From positions 1 through 64,000 of the forward strand of contig JADHNU010000008.1 of NCBI GenBank assembly GCA_016779325.1: DNA of 64,000 nucleotides, read 5' to 3'. Below are positions 8,036 through 16,368 of this stretch, piece after piece. Origin of the DNA: Pseudomonadales bacterium. GTDB lineage: Bacteria > Pseudomonadota > Gammaproteobacteria > Pseudomonadales > Azotimanducaceae. Under the pieces are notes generated by a model. That model did not search any database and was not told the DNA's origin. It saw nothing but the letters and a program-made list of their open reading frames with translations. Position 1 is the first letter of the stretch; every line of letters starts with the position of its first letter. Position numbers and translations under genes: made by a program.

Positions 8036-9072
8036 TACCCCTGCCCTCCCTCGAGCAGCTCAAGCGCGGCCTCCGCCCGACGCACCACGGAGTCGGCGAA
8101 CTCCGATAGGTCGAGATCCTCTCGCGTCCCCATGGCGCCCAGCAGATAGCGTTTGTAGACCCCTTCCCCGATGGCGGCGAGGCGCCAATGGCTGAAGGCG
8201 CGGTAGTAGGCAATCTGCGAAAGATCACGACCGGTTTGCGCCGCATAGCGCGCCGCCAGGGCCTCCCGGTCACCGAAGCCGCCCACAGCGGTGGGCGCTT
8301 GGTCCCCCTGACGCGTGTCCACTTCTCCGGGTTGAATCCAGGCATTCAACAGGTAGCCGACGTCCGCGAGGGGATCACCGAGGGTGCACAGCTCCCAATC
8401 GAGGACGCCCTGAATCCGCCCATCGGCCACGATCATGTTCCCCAGGCGGTAGTCGCCATGGACGATGCTGGCGCCCACCTGCTCGGGCATCCGCTCCCCG
8501 AGCAAGGCTCGGGCGGCCTCCATGGCGGGGATTTCCCGTTGCTTCGAGTTTTCCCACTGGGTCGTCCAGCGTTTCAGCTGGCGAGCGAGGTAGGCTTCCT
8601 TCCGCCCCAGGGTGCCGAGGCCCACGGCGTCGGGATCGAGGGCATGAAGCGCGGCCAGCACGTCGATGACGTGTTCGCCAAGCGCCGCGCGCTCAGCCTG
8701 AGGAAGACCCAAGGCGCTGTCCGCGTCGTGAAGCACAGCGCCCTCGACAAAACGCATCACGTAGAAGGGCGCGTCGTTGACCGCCGGGTCCTCGCAAAGG
8801 CCCAGCGCCGGGGCCACCGGCACAGCCTCGCCAGCCAGGGCCGAAATGATGCGATGTTCCCGCGCCACATCGTGGGCGCTCTGCAGCACATGGCCTAGGG
8901 GCGGCCGCCGCAGTACGTAGCGCTGCCCCGCCGGGTCGGTCACCGCATAGGTGAGGTTCGAGTGCCCCCCGGCAATCAGGGAGAAGGCAAAGGGGCCCCG
9001 CGCCCCGGGAATGTGAGCCTCAAACCAATCCGTGACCGCCGCGGCCTGAATCCCTTCAACAGCGTGCGCCAT
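8035..9072 (-). CDS. APH-family phosphotransferase (LvaA-like)
   Basis: A 345-residue kinase beginning with the family N-terminus and the Gly-rich nucleotide loop GGHSNLTY near residues 30-37. The catalytic HGDYRLGN is near residue 203, and LDWELCTLGDP follows about 20 residues later. This is the canonical ACAD10/11 N-terminal-domain type, more so than its partner two genes downstream. A GGGGGAG ribosome site precedes the ATG by six bases. It is first in a three-gene operon with DUF6285 and the second kinase, and divergent from a MarR regulator that may control it. Confidence 0.78.
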   Translation of the reverse strand: MAHAVEGIQAAAVTDWFEAHIPGARGPFAFSLIAGGHSNLTYAVTDPAGQRYVLRRPPLGHVLQSAHDVAREHRIISALAGEAVPVAPALGLCEDPAVNDAPFYVMRFVEGAVLHDADSALGLPQAERAALGEHVIDVLAALHALDPDAVGLGTLGRKEAYLARQLKRWTTQWENSKQREIPAMEAARALLGERMPEQVGASIVHGDYRLGNMIVADGRIQGVLDWELCTLGDPLADVGYLLNAWIQPGEVDTRQGDQAPTAVGGFGDREALAARYAAQTGRDLSQIAYYRAFSHWRLAAIGEGVYKRYLLGAMGTREDLDLSEFADSVVRRAEAALELLEGGQG

Positions 9073-9158
9073 CCTGAACTCCCCCTCTTAAAGCAGATGA
9101 ATGAATACAGCTTGCCACGAAGGGACCCGGAGGCAAATTCCCCGCATCAGGTCAAAAT

Positions 9159-9172
9159 TTTAGGCCCCTAAA
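9159..9172. promoter_or_regulatory. Inverted repeat, candidate MarR operator
   Basis: TTTAGG-CC-CCTAAA, a perfect 6-bp dyad with a 2-base centre, lies in the AT-richer divergent region between the kinase operon and the MarR gene. Position and symmetry suit a dimeric winged-helix regulator; binding is inference. Confidence 0.3.
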
Positions 9173-9236
9173 GGTCTAGTGCCGGGCCCTGCGATGGGCT
9201 ACCCTTTTTCTTTATTTTTTGCCCACGAAGCGTGCC

Positions 9237-9725
9237 ATGTCCCAGGCCCCGCAAGACGTTCTCATCGCCCTTCGACGCATCATGAGAGCCACCGAACTCT
9301 ACTCGAAACAGCTTTCTAAGACCGCCGGTCTGACCTCGCCGCAGCTGCTGATACTGGCGGCAATCCAGCGCATGGGCGATGTCACCATTGGCACCATCGC
9401 TCGGGAGGTGCGGCTCAGCCAAGCCACGGTCACCACCATTCTCGATCGCCTAGAGCGGCGCGGGTTGATCTACCGAGAGCGCAGCACAATTGACAAGCGC
9501 AAGGTCCATGCGCACCTCACGGCGGCCGGGGAGACCGCCCTCAGCACAGCGCCGACGCCCCTGCAGCAGTCCTTTATCGCGCGCTATGAGGGCCTCGCCG
9601 ATTGGGAACAGTCCATGATCCTCGCGGCCCTGCAGCGGGTTGCGGATATGATGGACGCCGGTGATCTCGACGCCTCCCCTCTCCTCCACCTTGGTACCCT
9701 CGACCCCGCCCTGCAGCAGGGCTAA
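9237..9725 (+). CDS. MarR-family transcriptional regulator
   Basis: 162 residues with the usual MarR layout: an N-terminal dimerisation helix, a winged helix with a recognition segment in SQATVTTILDRLERRG, the wing R-x-x-x-x-x-D-K-R-K, then C-terminal dimerisation helices. ATG at 9237 is chosen over a TTG six codons earlier that lacks a ribosome site. The gene is divergent from the kinase-DUF6285-kinase operon and upstream of an aminotransferase, so it may regulate either. Ligand unknown. Confidence 0.8.
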   Translation: MSQAPQDVLIALRRIMRATELYSKQLSKTAGLTSPQLLILAAIQRMGDVTIGTIAREVRLSQATVTTILDRLERRGLIYRERSTIDKRKVHAHLTAAGETALSTAPTPLQQSFIARYEGLADWEQSMILAALQRVADMMDAGDLDASPLLHLGTLDPALQQG

Positions 9726-9793
9726 GTTCGCGGCGCTTTTCCTTCCGCCATGGCGATGGCGATGGCATCCTCATCGCTTCGAGGGAGACCGCC

Positions 9794-11152
9794 ATGCATC
9801 AGCCGATTCTGCAAAGCCAAAGCCTACCGAGCGACCCCTGGCCCTTTCTGCCCGGGCGCTTTTCCCTGCGAGTGGTGCGGGCCCAGGGCAGCACCCTGTG
9901 GACGGACCGGGGAGAAGCCCTTCTAGACGCCGCCGGGGGGGCCATCGTCAATAACATCGGCCACGGTCGACGGCGCGTTGCCGATGCCCTAGCCGATGCG
10001 ACGGCCACCCTGACCTACGCCGTACCGCCCTGGTCCACCCCGAGCCGGGAAGCCCTCGCGGAACGCCTACGCGCACACTGGCTCCCCAGCAAGCTGGACC
10101 GGGTGTACTTCTCAAGCGGCGGATCGGAATCCACGGAAGTGGCCATGAAGCTGGCGATTCAGCATTTTCAGGCCCGAGGCGAGCCCGCCCGAACAAAGAT
10201 CCTTGGCCGCAGCCTCTCCTACCACGGCACCACGATCAGCACCACAGCCGTCGGGGGCCACGACGGCCGCAAAGCGGGCCTCGGGCCCCTCCTCCAGTCC
10301 TTTCCCCAGCTTGAAACGCCCTATCCCCTCCGCTGCCCCGCGGGGCTGGATCCTGCGGCCCAGCTCGCCTACTACCTTGCCGACTTCGATCGGGTGGTGG
10401 CCGAGGAAGGCGCCCACACCCTGGCCGCCCTTATGGCGGAGCCCATTGTGGGCTCCTCCGGGGGCGCGCTCACCCCGCCGCCGGGCTATTGGCCCGCCAT
10501 CGCCGAGCGCTGCCGCCAGCACGGCATGCTCCTCATCTTCGATGAGGTCATGACCGGGTTCGGGCGCACCGGCCGCGCCTTCGCGGGGGATCATTGGGGC
10601 GTGGTCCCCGATATTCTTGTCGGCGGCAAGGGGCTTGCGGGGGGCTACGCGCCGCTCGGCGGCGTGTTCAGCCACCGCGGCGTCCTCGACCCCATCGCCG
10701 ACGCAGGGCTTGAGGTCATGTTCCATACCTTTGGGGCTCACCCCGGCGCCTGCGCCGCCGCCTGCGAGGTGCTGGCTATTCTAGAAGAGGAAGCGCTCGT
10801 AGCCGCCGCGGCAGAGAAAGGCCAGCGTCTCAAGGCCTATCTAGATGCGGCCTTCGGCGACCATCCCCACGTGGCGGAAATTCGCGCCGCAGGCTTACTG
10901 CTCGCCGTGGAGCTGGTCGAGGATCGGAGCACCGGAATCCCCTTTCCAAAAGCGTCCCGACTGACCCTTGGGGTACTTGAAGAAGGACTAAAGCGAGGGG
11001 TGTACTACTACCCCGGGGGCACAGGGACGGTACGCGACATTCTCTGCCTCGGGCCCGCCATGACCACGACCGACGCCGAGCTGGAACGCATGGCGCTGAC
11101 CTTAAGGGAAGCTGTGGATGCGGCCGTGATGGCGGCGCAAGGCCGCCCGTGA
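9794..11152 (+). CDS. Class III PLP-dependent aminotransferase
   Basis: 452 residues. The cofactor-binding pattern is complete: SSGGSES for the phosphate loop, SYHG, the Asp of L-I-F-D-E-V-M-T-G-F-G-R-T-G, and the Schiff-base Lys in GGKGLAGGYAPLGG near residue 280. The family transfers omega-amino groups of amines, beta-alanine, GABA or related compounds to keto acids. A GAGGGAGA ribosome site precedes the ATG. It overlaps the next gene by GTGA. Amino donor specificity cannot be assigned. Confidence 0.85.
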   Translation: MHQPILQSQSLPSDPWPFLPGRFSLRVVRAQGSTLWTDRGEALLDAAGGAIVNNIGHGRRRVADALADATATLTYAVPPWSTPSREALAERLRAHWLPSKLDRVYFSSGGSESTEVAMKLAIQHFQARGEPARTKILGRSLSYHGTTISTTAVGGHDGRKAGLGPLLQSFPQLETPYPLRCPAGLDPAAQLAYYLADFDRVVAEEGAHTLAALMAEPIVGSSGGALTPPPGYWPAIAERCRQHGMLLIFDEVMTGFGRTGRAFAGDHWGVVPDILVGGKGLAGGYAPLGGVFSHRGVLDPIADAGLEVMFHTFGAHPGACAAACEVLAILEEEALVAAAAEKGQRLKAYLDAAFGDHPHVAEIRAAGLLLAVELVEDRSTGIPFPKASRLTLGVLEEGLKRGVYYYPGGTGTVRDILCLGPAMTTTDAELERMALTLREAVDAAVMAAQGRP

Positions 11153-11889
11153 GCCGCCTCGGCACGGCCCTAGGCGCCCATGGCCGAGGCCTAAGCCTTC
11201 TCGTTCACCCGGAGCTTCGTGGGCTCGTGCTCGCGCCCGTGGGCCTGATGCTTTTGGTCTACGGAGCCCTCACCGCCACCGCGCTGGGCGCCCTATGGCC
11301 CTATTTGGACAGCCTAGGCAGCGCCCTCCCCGATGCCCTAAGCGGCCTCACCTGGCTCCTCCAAGCCCTTGCCGTACTGGTCCTTTTGGCCCTCGTGGGC
11401 GTGCTTTCCCTGCTCCTGAGCCAAACCCTCGCCGCGCCCTTCTACGGCGCCCTGGCGCGGCGCACGGAGCGCCTGCTAACGGGACGACTTGTGAGCACGG
11501 AGAGGGGCCTGCTTGGAGATTTAGGCGCCACGTTCCGGCGCGAGTGGGAGAAGCTGCGCTGGACCTTGCCGCGCCTGCTGCTGATGTTCGCGGTGACGCT
11601 GATCCCCGGGCTTGGGCTTCTGGCGTCGCCCCTCACCCTGCTTGTTGCGGCGTGGCTGCTGGCCGGTCAGTTCCTGGATTTCACGCAGGAGAATCGGGGC
11701 CAGCCCTTTGCCACAACCCTCGGCCTGATGCGAAGCCAGCGTATGAGCGCCTTGGCCTTTGGCCTACCCCTCGCCGTCGGGGTCACGCTGCCGGTGCTAG
11801 GCGCCCTCGTAGGCGCCCAGGCGGCCATAGCGGGGACGATCTGGGTGCTCACCCTAAAGGACGCGCACCCAAACCGCGGAGCCCCTTAG
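11149..11889 (+). CDS. CysZ/EI24-family inner-membrane protein
   Basis: 246 residues with about four to five long hydrophobic segments (near residues 25-50, 65-95, 140-175 and 200-230) and the G-x-x-L-L-x-H-P-E-L start common to the EI24/CysZ family. E. coli CysZ imports sulfate; many members beside unrelated genes are uncharacterised. A GTG start overlaps the aminotransferase stop, so translation is coupled. No cys genes are nearby, so sulfate transport is only a family-level suggestion. Confidence 0.65.
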   Translation: MSRLGTALGAHGRGLSLLVHPELRGLVLAPVGLMLLVYGALTATALGALWPYLDSLGSALPDALSGLTWLLQALAVLVLLALVGVLSLLLSQTLAAPFYGALARRTERLLTGRLVSTERGLLGDLGATFRREWEKLRWTLPRLLLMFAVTLIPGLGLLASPLTLLVAAWLLAGQFLDFTQENRGQPFATTLGLMRSQRMSALAFGLPLAVGVTLPVLGALVGAQAAIAGTIWVLTLKDAHPNRGAP

Positions 11890-12800
11890 ACCGGATCCCA
11901 GCTGAAGACGCTGTTGGTCGCGCCGAGGTCGTGGAAGGAACCCGCCATGGCCGGCAGCCCCTGCTCGACCAGCGTTTCCGGAGTCCAGCCCTCAAGCTGG
12001 GCAATGCTACGCACGGGGCGGGGTTGGCTCATGAGGAACACCTCATTGCCGCGCACGGAGAAAATCTGACCAGAAACGTCCTTCGCTGCGGCTAAGGCGA
12101 CGGCCATGGTGGCCACCTGATCTGCGCGCATCTTCTTCTGGAACATCTCCACCCGCTTCTGACTGGCCTCATCCTTCACCGGGATGGTGGCAATCATGCG
12201 CGTCCAGGCAAAGGGCGCGATGACGTTCGAGCGCACATTTTTCGCGGCCCCTTCCATGGCGATGATCCGGGACAGGCCGGCGATACCCATTTTTGCTGCG
12301 GCATAGTTAGCCTGGCCGATATTGCCGATGAGCCCCGACGTGGAGGTGAACATCACAAAAGACCCATCTTCCTGATCACGGAAGTGGTTAATCGCGGCCC
12401 GAGCGATGTTGTAGTGGCCGTTAAGATGGACGTCGATCACCGCGTCCCAGTCCTCGTCGGTCATTTTGTGAAACATCTTGTCCCGAAGGATCCCGGCGGG
12501 ATTAATCACCGCATGGAGGCCCTTAAAGGTATCGAGGGCGCACTCCACCATGGCTTTGGCGCCAGCGCGATCGGACACGCTATGCGAGTCAGCGACAGCT
12601 TCGCCCCCCGCAGCCTTGATCTCGTCAACCACTTCCTGCGCCGGGCCCGCATCGCCGAGGGGATCATCGCCCTTGACCGAGCCACCTAGGTCGTTCACCA
12701 CGACTTTGGCGCCTTCCCGAGCAGCCAGAAGTGCGCATTCCCGCCCAATACCCCGAGCTGCGCCCGTTACCAAGACCACCTTGCCGTCAAGCTGTCCCAT
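11886..12800 (-). CDS. Short-chain dehydrogenase/reductase (3-hydroxyacyl-CoA type)
   Basis: 304 residues. The Rossmann motif TGAARGIG is at about residues 13-20 and the catalytic Y-x-x-x-K in NYAAAKMG, with Ser about 13 residues before the Tyr. The N-terminal insert VNDLGGSVKGDD is characteristic of the HSD17B4/FabG-like branch that oxidises (3R)-hydroxyacyl-CoA. The usual N-N-A-G is N-P-A-G here. The long C-terminal tail resembles SDRs of steroid and fatty-acid degradation loci. It ends tail-to-tail with the CysZ-like gene, sharing TTAG. Confidence 0.8.
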   Translation of the reverse strand: MGQLDGKVVLVTGAARGIGRECALLAAREGAKVVVNDLGGSVKGDDPLGDAGPAQEVVDEIKAAGGEAVADSHSVSDRAGAKAMVECALDTFKGLHAVINPAGILRDKMFHKMTDEDWDAVIDVHLNGHYNIARAAINHFRDQEDGSFVMFTSTSGLIGNIGQANYAAAKMGIAGLSRIIAMEGAAKNVRSNVIAPFAWTRMIATIPVKDEASQKRVEMFQKKMRADQVATMAVALAAAKDVSGQIFSVRGNEVFLMSQPRPVRSIAQLEGWTPETLVEQGLPAMAGSFHDLGATNSVFSWDPV

Positions 12801-12857
12801 GCTGTCATCCGCCGATAAAAAGTGAAGCCGCAGTTTAGTGCGCCGGGGAGTCCCTGC

Positions 12858-13688
12858 CTACAACCTGGCCGCCTCCGGCTCCGGGGGAAGCCCCAGGGCA
12901 GGGCCCTCATCCACCTGCAATTCGCCCGCGCACAGGGTCGAACCGGCGGTGGCGAAGCTCGCCCGAAGCCGGTGCCCGCGAAGCACCCAAGGCAGCCAAA
13001 GGCGATCATCGGCCCACATCCGCCAAAAAGGCACAGCATCACGCTTCGCCCAGAAGGGTTTACCCTCGCTTGTCTCTCGAAGCACCCCGCGATAGCCCTG
13101 GCTTCGGTAGACGAAGCCATGAATTTTCGAGCCATCACAGTCAAGGAACCGCAGCTCTGCGCAGAGCGCCGGGGCCTCCGCCCGAATGCCAAGCTCCTCC
13201 TCCGTTTCCCGCAGGGCGCAGGCCAGGAGGCTCTCGCCAGGCTCCAACTTTCCCCCGGGACCATTGATCAGGCCAGCCCCATGGCCGCGCTTTTTCTCCA
13301 TGAGCAGCACCTCTTCCCCCCGGCATACGAAGAGCAAGGTGGCGCGCAGCGCGTTGGGAAAGGCGCCCTTCAAGCTGGGGGCCGTAAGGCGCGGCGTGGT
13401 AAATCGTTCCAGGGAGACCCAGCCCCGCTGGAGCAGGCGCCCTCGGCGGGGCAAAAAGCCTTCCTGCCCTAGATAGCGCAGCACCGCTGTGGCCTCGCCC
13501 GGAAGCACAACGTGCAGCCGGGGCAGGGCCGGCGTCGATGCTAGCGCCGCAAGCCACGGCGCCAGGGCCGCCGGGTTAGGCGGTTCAGGAAGGGTCAGAA
13601 CGCCGCTGCCGTCTCGACGGCGAGCCCAGAAACCTGCCAGGGGCGGAAGTCCCGGTGCCATCAACGTACGCAGCGGTTCTCTTCCCAT
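12858..13688 (-). CDS. Nudix hydrolase, MTH1-like, with N-terminal extension
   Basis: 276 residues. The Nudix box G-x5-E-x7-R-E-x-x-E-E-L-G spans about residues 142-165. Flanking segments, including M-W-A-D-D-x-x-W-x-P, match the 8-oxo-dGTPase MTH1, whose Trp-Asp-Asp region recognises oxidised purines, so sanitising of 8-oxo-dGTP is likely. The first ~100 residues belong to no family I recognise and are absent from MTH1 itself. The gene stands alone between an SDR and the agt-plcP pair. Confidence 0.72.
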   Translation of the reverse strand: MGREPLRTLMAPGLPPLAGFWARRRDGSGVLTLPEPPNPAALAPWLAALASTPALPRLHVVLPGEATAVLRYLGQEGFLPRRGRLLQRGWVSLERFTTPRLTAPSLKGAFPNALRATLLFVCRGEEVLLMEKKRGHGAGLINGPGGKLEPGESLLACALRETEEELGIRAEAPALCAELRFLDCDGSKIHGFVYRSQGYRGVLRETSEGKPFWAKRDAVPFWRMWADDRLWLPWVLRGHRLRASFATAGSTLCAGELQVDEGPALGLPPEPEAARL

Positions 13689-13727
13689 GATAAGGCGCCC
13701 CCGAGCTTCGAGGGCGCCAGTGTACCG

Positions 13728-14744
13728 CTAAGCGCGCCCAAGCTCCGCGCCGGTCGGCAACGGCACGAGATCCTCCAGGAACCGCTCGGCAATTTGATCC
13801 CAGCTTTGGCTTTCCGCGTAACGCCGGCAGGCCATGCGATCACAGGCCAGCGCCCGCTCCACGGCGACGGCCAAATCGTTATGAAGCGCGCCGGTCACTC
13901 CGTCCTGAAGGATGTCGATGGGGCCTGCAACGGGATAGGCCGCCACGGGCGTACCGGTCGCCAAGGCTTCCAAGATCACCAGGCCAAAGGTGTCGGTTTT
14001 CGAGGGAAAAACGAACACGTCCGCGGACCCGTAGGCCTCCGCGAGCGCCGCACCGTAGCGATAGCCTAAAAACTGCACGTGCGGATAGCGCGCCTGAAGC
14101 TGCGCCCGCGCCGGTCCATCTCCCACCACCACCTTTTCCCCGGGATAGGGCAAATCGAGGAAGGCAGGCAGGTTCTTTTCCACCGCCACCCGGCCCACAT
14201 AAAGCAGCCTCGGCGCCCCGGTCACCCTGGGACGAGGCACGAAGGGAAAGGCCTCAAGCGCGACGCCCCGACCCCAAACCCGAAGATTACGCAGGCCCCA
14301 ATCGCCCAGCTCCCGCTTCTGCGTTTCCGTGGTCACCAGGGTGCTTTGCGCTGCGCTGTGGAACCAACGCAAAAAGCCATAGCCGAGCGCCAGGGGGAAG
14401 CGGGTTCGCTCGTGCAGGTACTCGGGAAATTTCGTATGCAGGGAGGTGGTAAAGGGAAAGCGCCGGCGTAGGGCCCAGCGCCGCGCCGCCAGCCCCAGGG
14501 GGCCTTCCGTCGCGATGTGTAACGCATCAGGCGCGAAACCTTCGAGCGCTCCCCCCAAGCCATAGGGCAGCGGCGCCACCTTCACCTCTCGATAGGCGGG
14601 CAGAGGCAAGGTGAAAAACTGCCCGGGCTCAAAAACCCGCACTCGGTGGCCCTGCCGCTCGACCCGGGCCATAACCTCCGTGAGGGTGGTGACCACCCCA
14701 TTCGTTTGAGGCCGCCAGGCGTCTGTAACAACTGCGATCTTCAT
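13728..14744 (-). CDS. agt: GT4 glycosyltransferase, probable glycolipid synthase of the PlcP-Agt system
   Basis: 338 residues with a GT-B fold. The N-terminus MKIAVVTDAWRPQTNGVVTT is characteristic of glycolipid-forming GT4 enzymes (SqdX, Agt, PimB-like). The C-terminal donor site has FPSKTDTFGLVILEALA with the conserved E-x7-E. The internal ATG is used because it overlaps the upstream plcP stop by ATGA; the longer open frame runs back over plcP coding sequence. Known Agt enzymes glycosylate the diacylglycerol released by PlcP, replacing phospholipid during phosphate starvation. The candidate Pho box before plcP supports that role. The sugar donor is not evident. Confidence 0.75.
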   Translation of the reverse strand: MKIAVVTDAWRPQTNGVVTTLTEVMARVERQGHRVRVFEPGQFFTLPLPAYREVKVAPLPYGLGGALEGFAPDALHIATEGPLGLAARRWALRRRFPFTTSLHTKFPEYLHERTRFPLALGYGFLRWFHSAAQSTLVTTETQKRELGDWGLRNLRVWGRGVALEAFPFVPRPRVTGAPRLLYVGRVAVEKNLPAFLDLPYPGEKVVVGDGPARAQLQARYPHVQFLGYRYGAALAEAYGSADVFVFPSKTDTFGLVILEALATGTPVAAYPVAGPIDILQDGVTGALHNDLAVAVERALACDRMACRRYAESQSWDQIAERFLEDLVPLPTGAELGRA

Positions 14745-15616
14745 GCCGCGCGGTCCGACAAAATCGGGTCCGCCTGCCGCGCCGGGGAATCGACAAGCAG
14801 GGGCGCTGGCGCCCGCGAGGGGGCCTCCCGATAGGCCGCCACCTCCTCGTGCCAGTACAGGAGATGAATCTTGCCCTCGTCGTCCTCGGCCAAGGCCGTA
14901 CACGATTCCACCCAGTCGCCACAGTTGAGATATTCGATGTTCCCAACCCGACGCATCTCCGCGTGATGGATATGACCGCAGATGACGCCTTGGAAACCCT
15001 CGCGCTCGCAGGCGTAGGCCACCGCGCCCTCAAAATCGCTGATGAAGTTCACGGCCCGCTTGACCCGATGCTTCACCCAGGCGGACAGGGACCAGCGCCC
15101 AAAACCCAGACGCTCGCGGAAATAATTATTCACCCGGTTAACGGAAAGCAGCAGGTTGTAACCGACGTCGCCAAGGAAGGCGATCCAGCGGTGGTAGCGC
15201 GTGATGACGTCATATTCGTCACCGTGAATCACCAGGAAGCGCCGTCCATCGGCGGTGCGGTGTTCCGCGCGATCCACGAGCTTCAGATTGCCAAAGCTGT
15301 GGTCCGAGTAGCGCCGCAGAAACTCGTCATGATTCCCCGTGACGAAAATGAGCTCCGTGCCTCGCTTCGTCAGCGTCAGGAGGCGACGAAGGACGTTGCT
15401 ATGGCTTTGCGGCCAATAGAGGCTGCGCTTCAAGCGCCAGCCATCAATGATATCGCCCACGAGATAGAGCTGATCGCATTCATGGGCTTTCAAAAACGCC
15501 GCCAGGGCGTCGGCCTGGCAACCACGGCTGCCTAGATGAAGGTCGGAGATAAACAGCGTGCGGAAGCGGATTTTAGCGTCGGCCTCCGTCGCATCGGAGG
15601 GAGCAGTCTCGTTCAT
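14741..15616 (-). CDS. plcP: PlcP-type metallophosphoesterase (phospholipase C; LpxH-like fold)
   Basis: 291 residues with the full calcineurin-like metal set: D-L-H-L-G near residue 25, GDIIDGW, GNHDE, HGDEYD and GHIHH. The W-R-L-K-R-x-x-Y-W-P-Q-S-H and N-C-G-D-W-V-E-S-C-T segments are those of the PlcP group, often annotated as UDP-2,3-diacylglucosamine diphosphatase. PlcP hydrolyses phosphatidylcholine or phosphatidylethanolamine to diacylglycerol in phosphate-starved marine bacteria and rhizobia. Its immediate partner is the agt-like gene. A true LpxH role is the alternative, but the pairing and the upstream heptamer array favour PlcP. Confidence 0.78.
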   Translation of the reverse strand: MNETAPSDATEADAKIRFRTLFISDLHLGSRGCQADALAAFLKAHECDQLYLVGDIIDGWRLKRSLYWPQSHSNVLRRLLTLTKRGTELIFVTGNHDEFLRRYSDHSFGNLKLVDRAEHRTADGRRFLVIHGDEYDVITRYHRWIAFLGDVGYNLLLSVNRVNNYFRERLGFGRWSLSAWVKHRVKRAVNFISDFEGAVAYACEREGFQGVICGHIHHAEMRRVGNIEYLNCGDWVESCTALAEDDEGKIHLLYWHEEVAAYREAPSRAPAPLLVDSPARQADPILSDRAA

Positions 15617-15642
15617 GGCGGGCCCTCTGGCGAGTTTTACCC

Positions 15643-15698
15643 ACCCTAGGCCCGTGTGATGACACCCTGGTGATCATTTGATCACAAAATCATGACCA
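15643..15698 (-). promoter_or_regulatory. Candidate double Pho box and -10 element before plcP
   Basis: Read on the minus strand, four heptamers recur at an exact 11-base period: TGGTCAT (15692-15698), TTGTGAT (15681-15687), TGATCAC (15670-15676) and GTGTCAT (15659-15665), with 4-base spacers. Against CTGTCAT they match 5, 5, 3-4 and 6 of 7. Ten bases after the last repeat is TAGGGT (15643-15648), the expected distance to a -10 for a PhoB-activated promoter. The ATG of plcP follows 27 bases further on. Confidence 0.55.
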
Positions 15699-15723
15699 AA
15701 CGGTGCAGCGACGGCGCGCCGCC

Positions 15724-16368
15724 TTACCGTGCGGCGTAGCGGGCCTCCAGCGCGGCGTAAAGCGCTTGCCGGAAATCCGGCGCAGACACGTCCAGCGTTT
15801 CCTCCAGCTCTACAAGATGAACGTTGTCCTCTCGCCCTTGCCAGACCTTTTCATAGCGGCCCACCTTATAGCCGTGATCTTGGCGAAAGGCGTTCAGCAC
15901 GTTCTTGCCTATGTAGGCGCGGTAAAGCTGAGGGAGGTCCATCTTCATGGCCGCAAGACAGCGCAGGAAAGCCGCCACATCGAAGCGGCGAGCGCCCACG
16001 GCCGCCGCCGCAAGCGTCTCCACCTCCTCCCGCAGCGTCGCCTGTTCCCGCGGCACGGCCAACTCCCGCAGAACGGTGTCCGCGAGCGCGTCGGTGACGC
16101 CCTCCTCGAGCAAAATCATGCTGAGGCCAAAGTGCCAGATATCCACGAGCTCAAGGCGAACCTGGGGCTCGTCGCAAACCTGATGCTTCCACCATTTCCA
16201 GCCGAAGTGATCGAGGAGCTCCGCGCACTCCACCCAAATCGCCCGATAATAGGCCAGCCCCGCCGTGCGCCAAGCGGGATCGACGGCGCTGTTGTGCTCC
16301 GCCTGCAGCGCCGCCATGTCCTCTAGGAGCTTGCGTGCGAGGGACCGGTCCAGGGCTGCGTGGTTCAC
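15724..16368 (-). CDS. Dimeric (all-alpha) dUTP diphosphatase
   Basis: 214 residues of the dUTPase_2 family, which hydrolyses dUTP to dUMP and keeps uracil out of DNA. The E-H-N segment near residue 25, the E-C-A-E-L-L-D-H-x-x-W-K-W-W-K block near residues 48-62 and the E-x-x-D-x-x-H-F block supply the Mg-binding carboxylates. The start overlaps the stop of the VOC gene (ATGA), so it is the last gene of the glnS-CoA-transferase-VOC-dUTPase series. Confidence 0.85.
   Translation of the reverse strand: MNHAALDRSLARKLLEDMAALQAEHNSAVDPAWRTAGLAYYRAIWVECAELLDHFGWKWWKHQVCDEPQVRLELVDIWHFGLSMILLEEGVTDALADTVLRELAVPREQATLREEVETLAAAAVGARRFDVAAFLRCLAAMKMDLPQLYRAYIGKNVLNAFRQDHGYKVGRYEKVWQGREDNVHLVELEETLDVSAPDFRQALYAALEARYAAR

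Noticed and set aside
2524-9072. Antibiotic-resistance aminoglycoside phosphotransferases
   Set aside because: Family features and neighbours (acyl-CoA ligase, DUF6285, SDR) point to metabolic kinases of the ACAD10/11 type.
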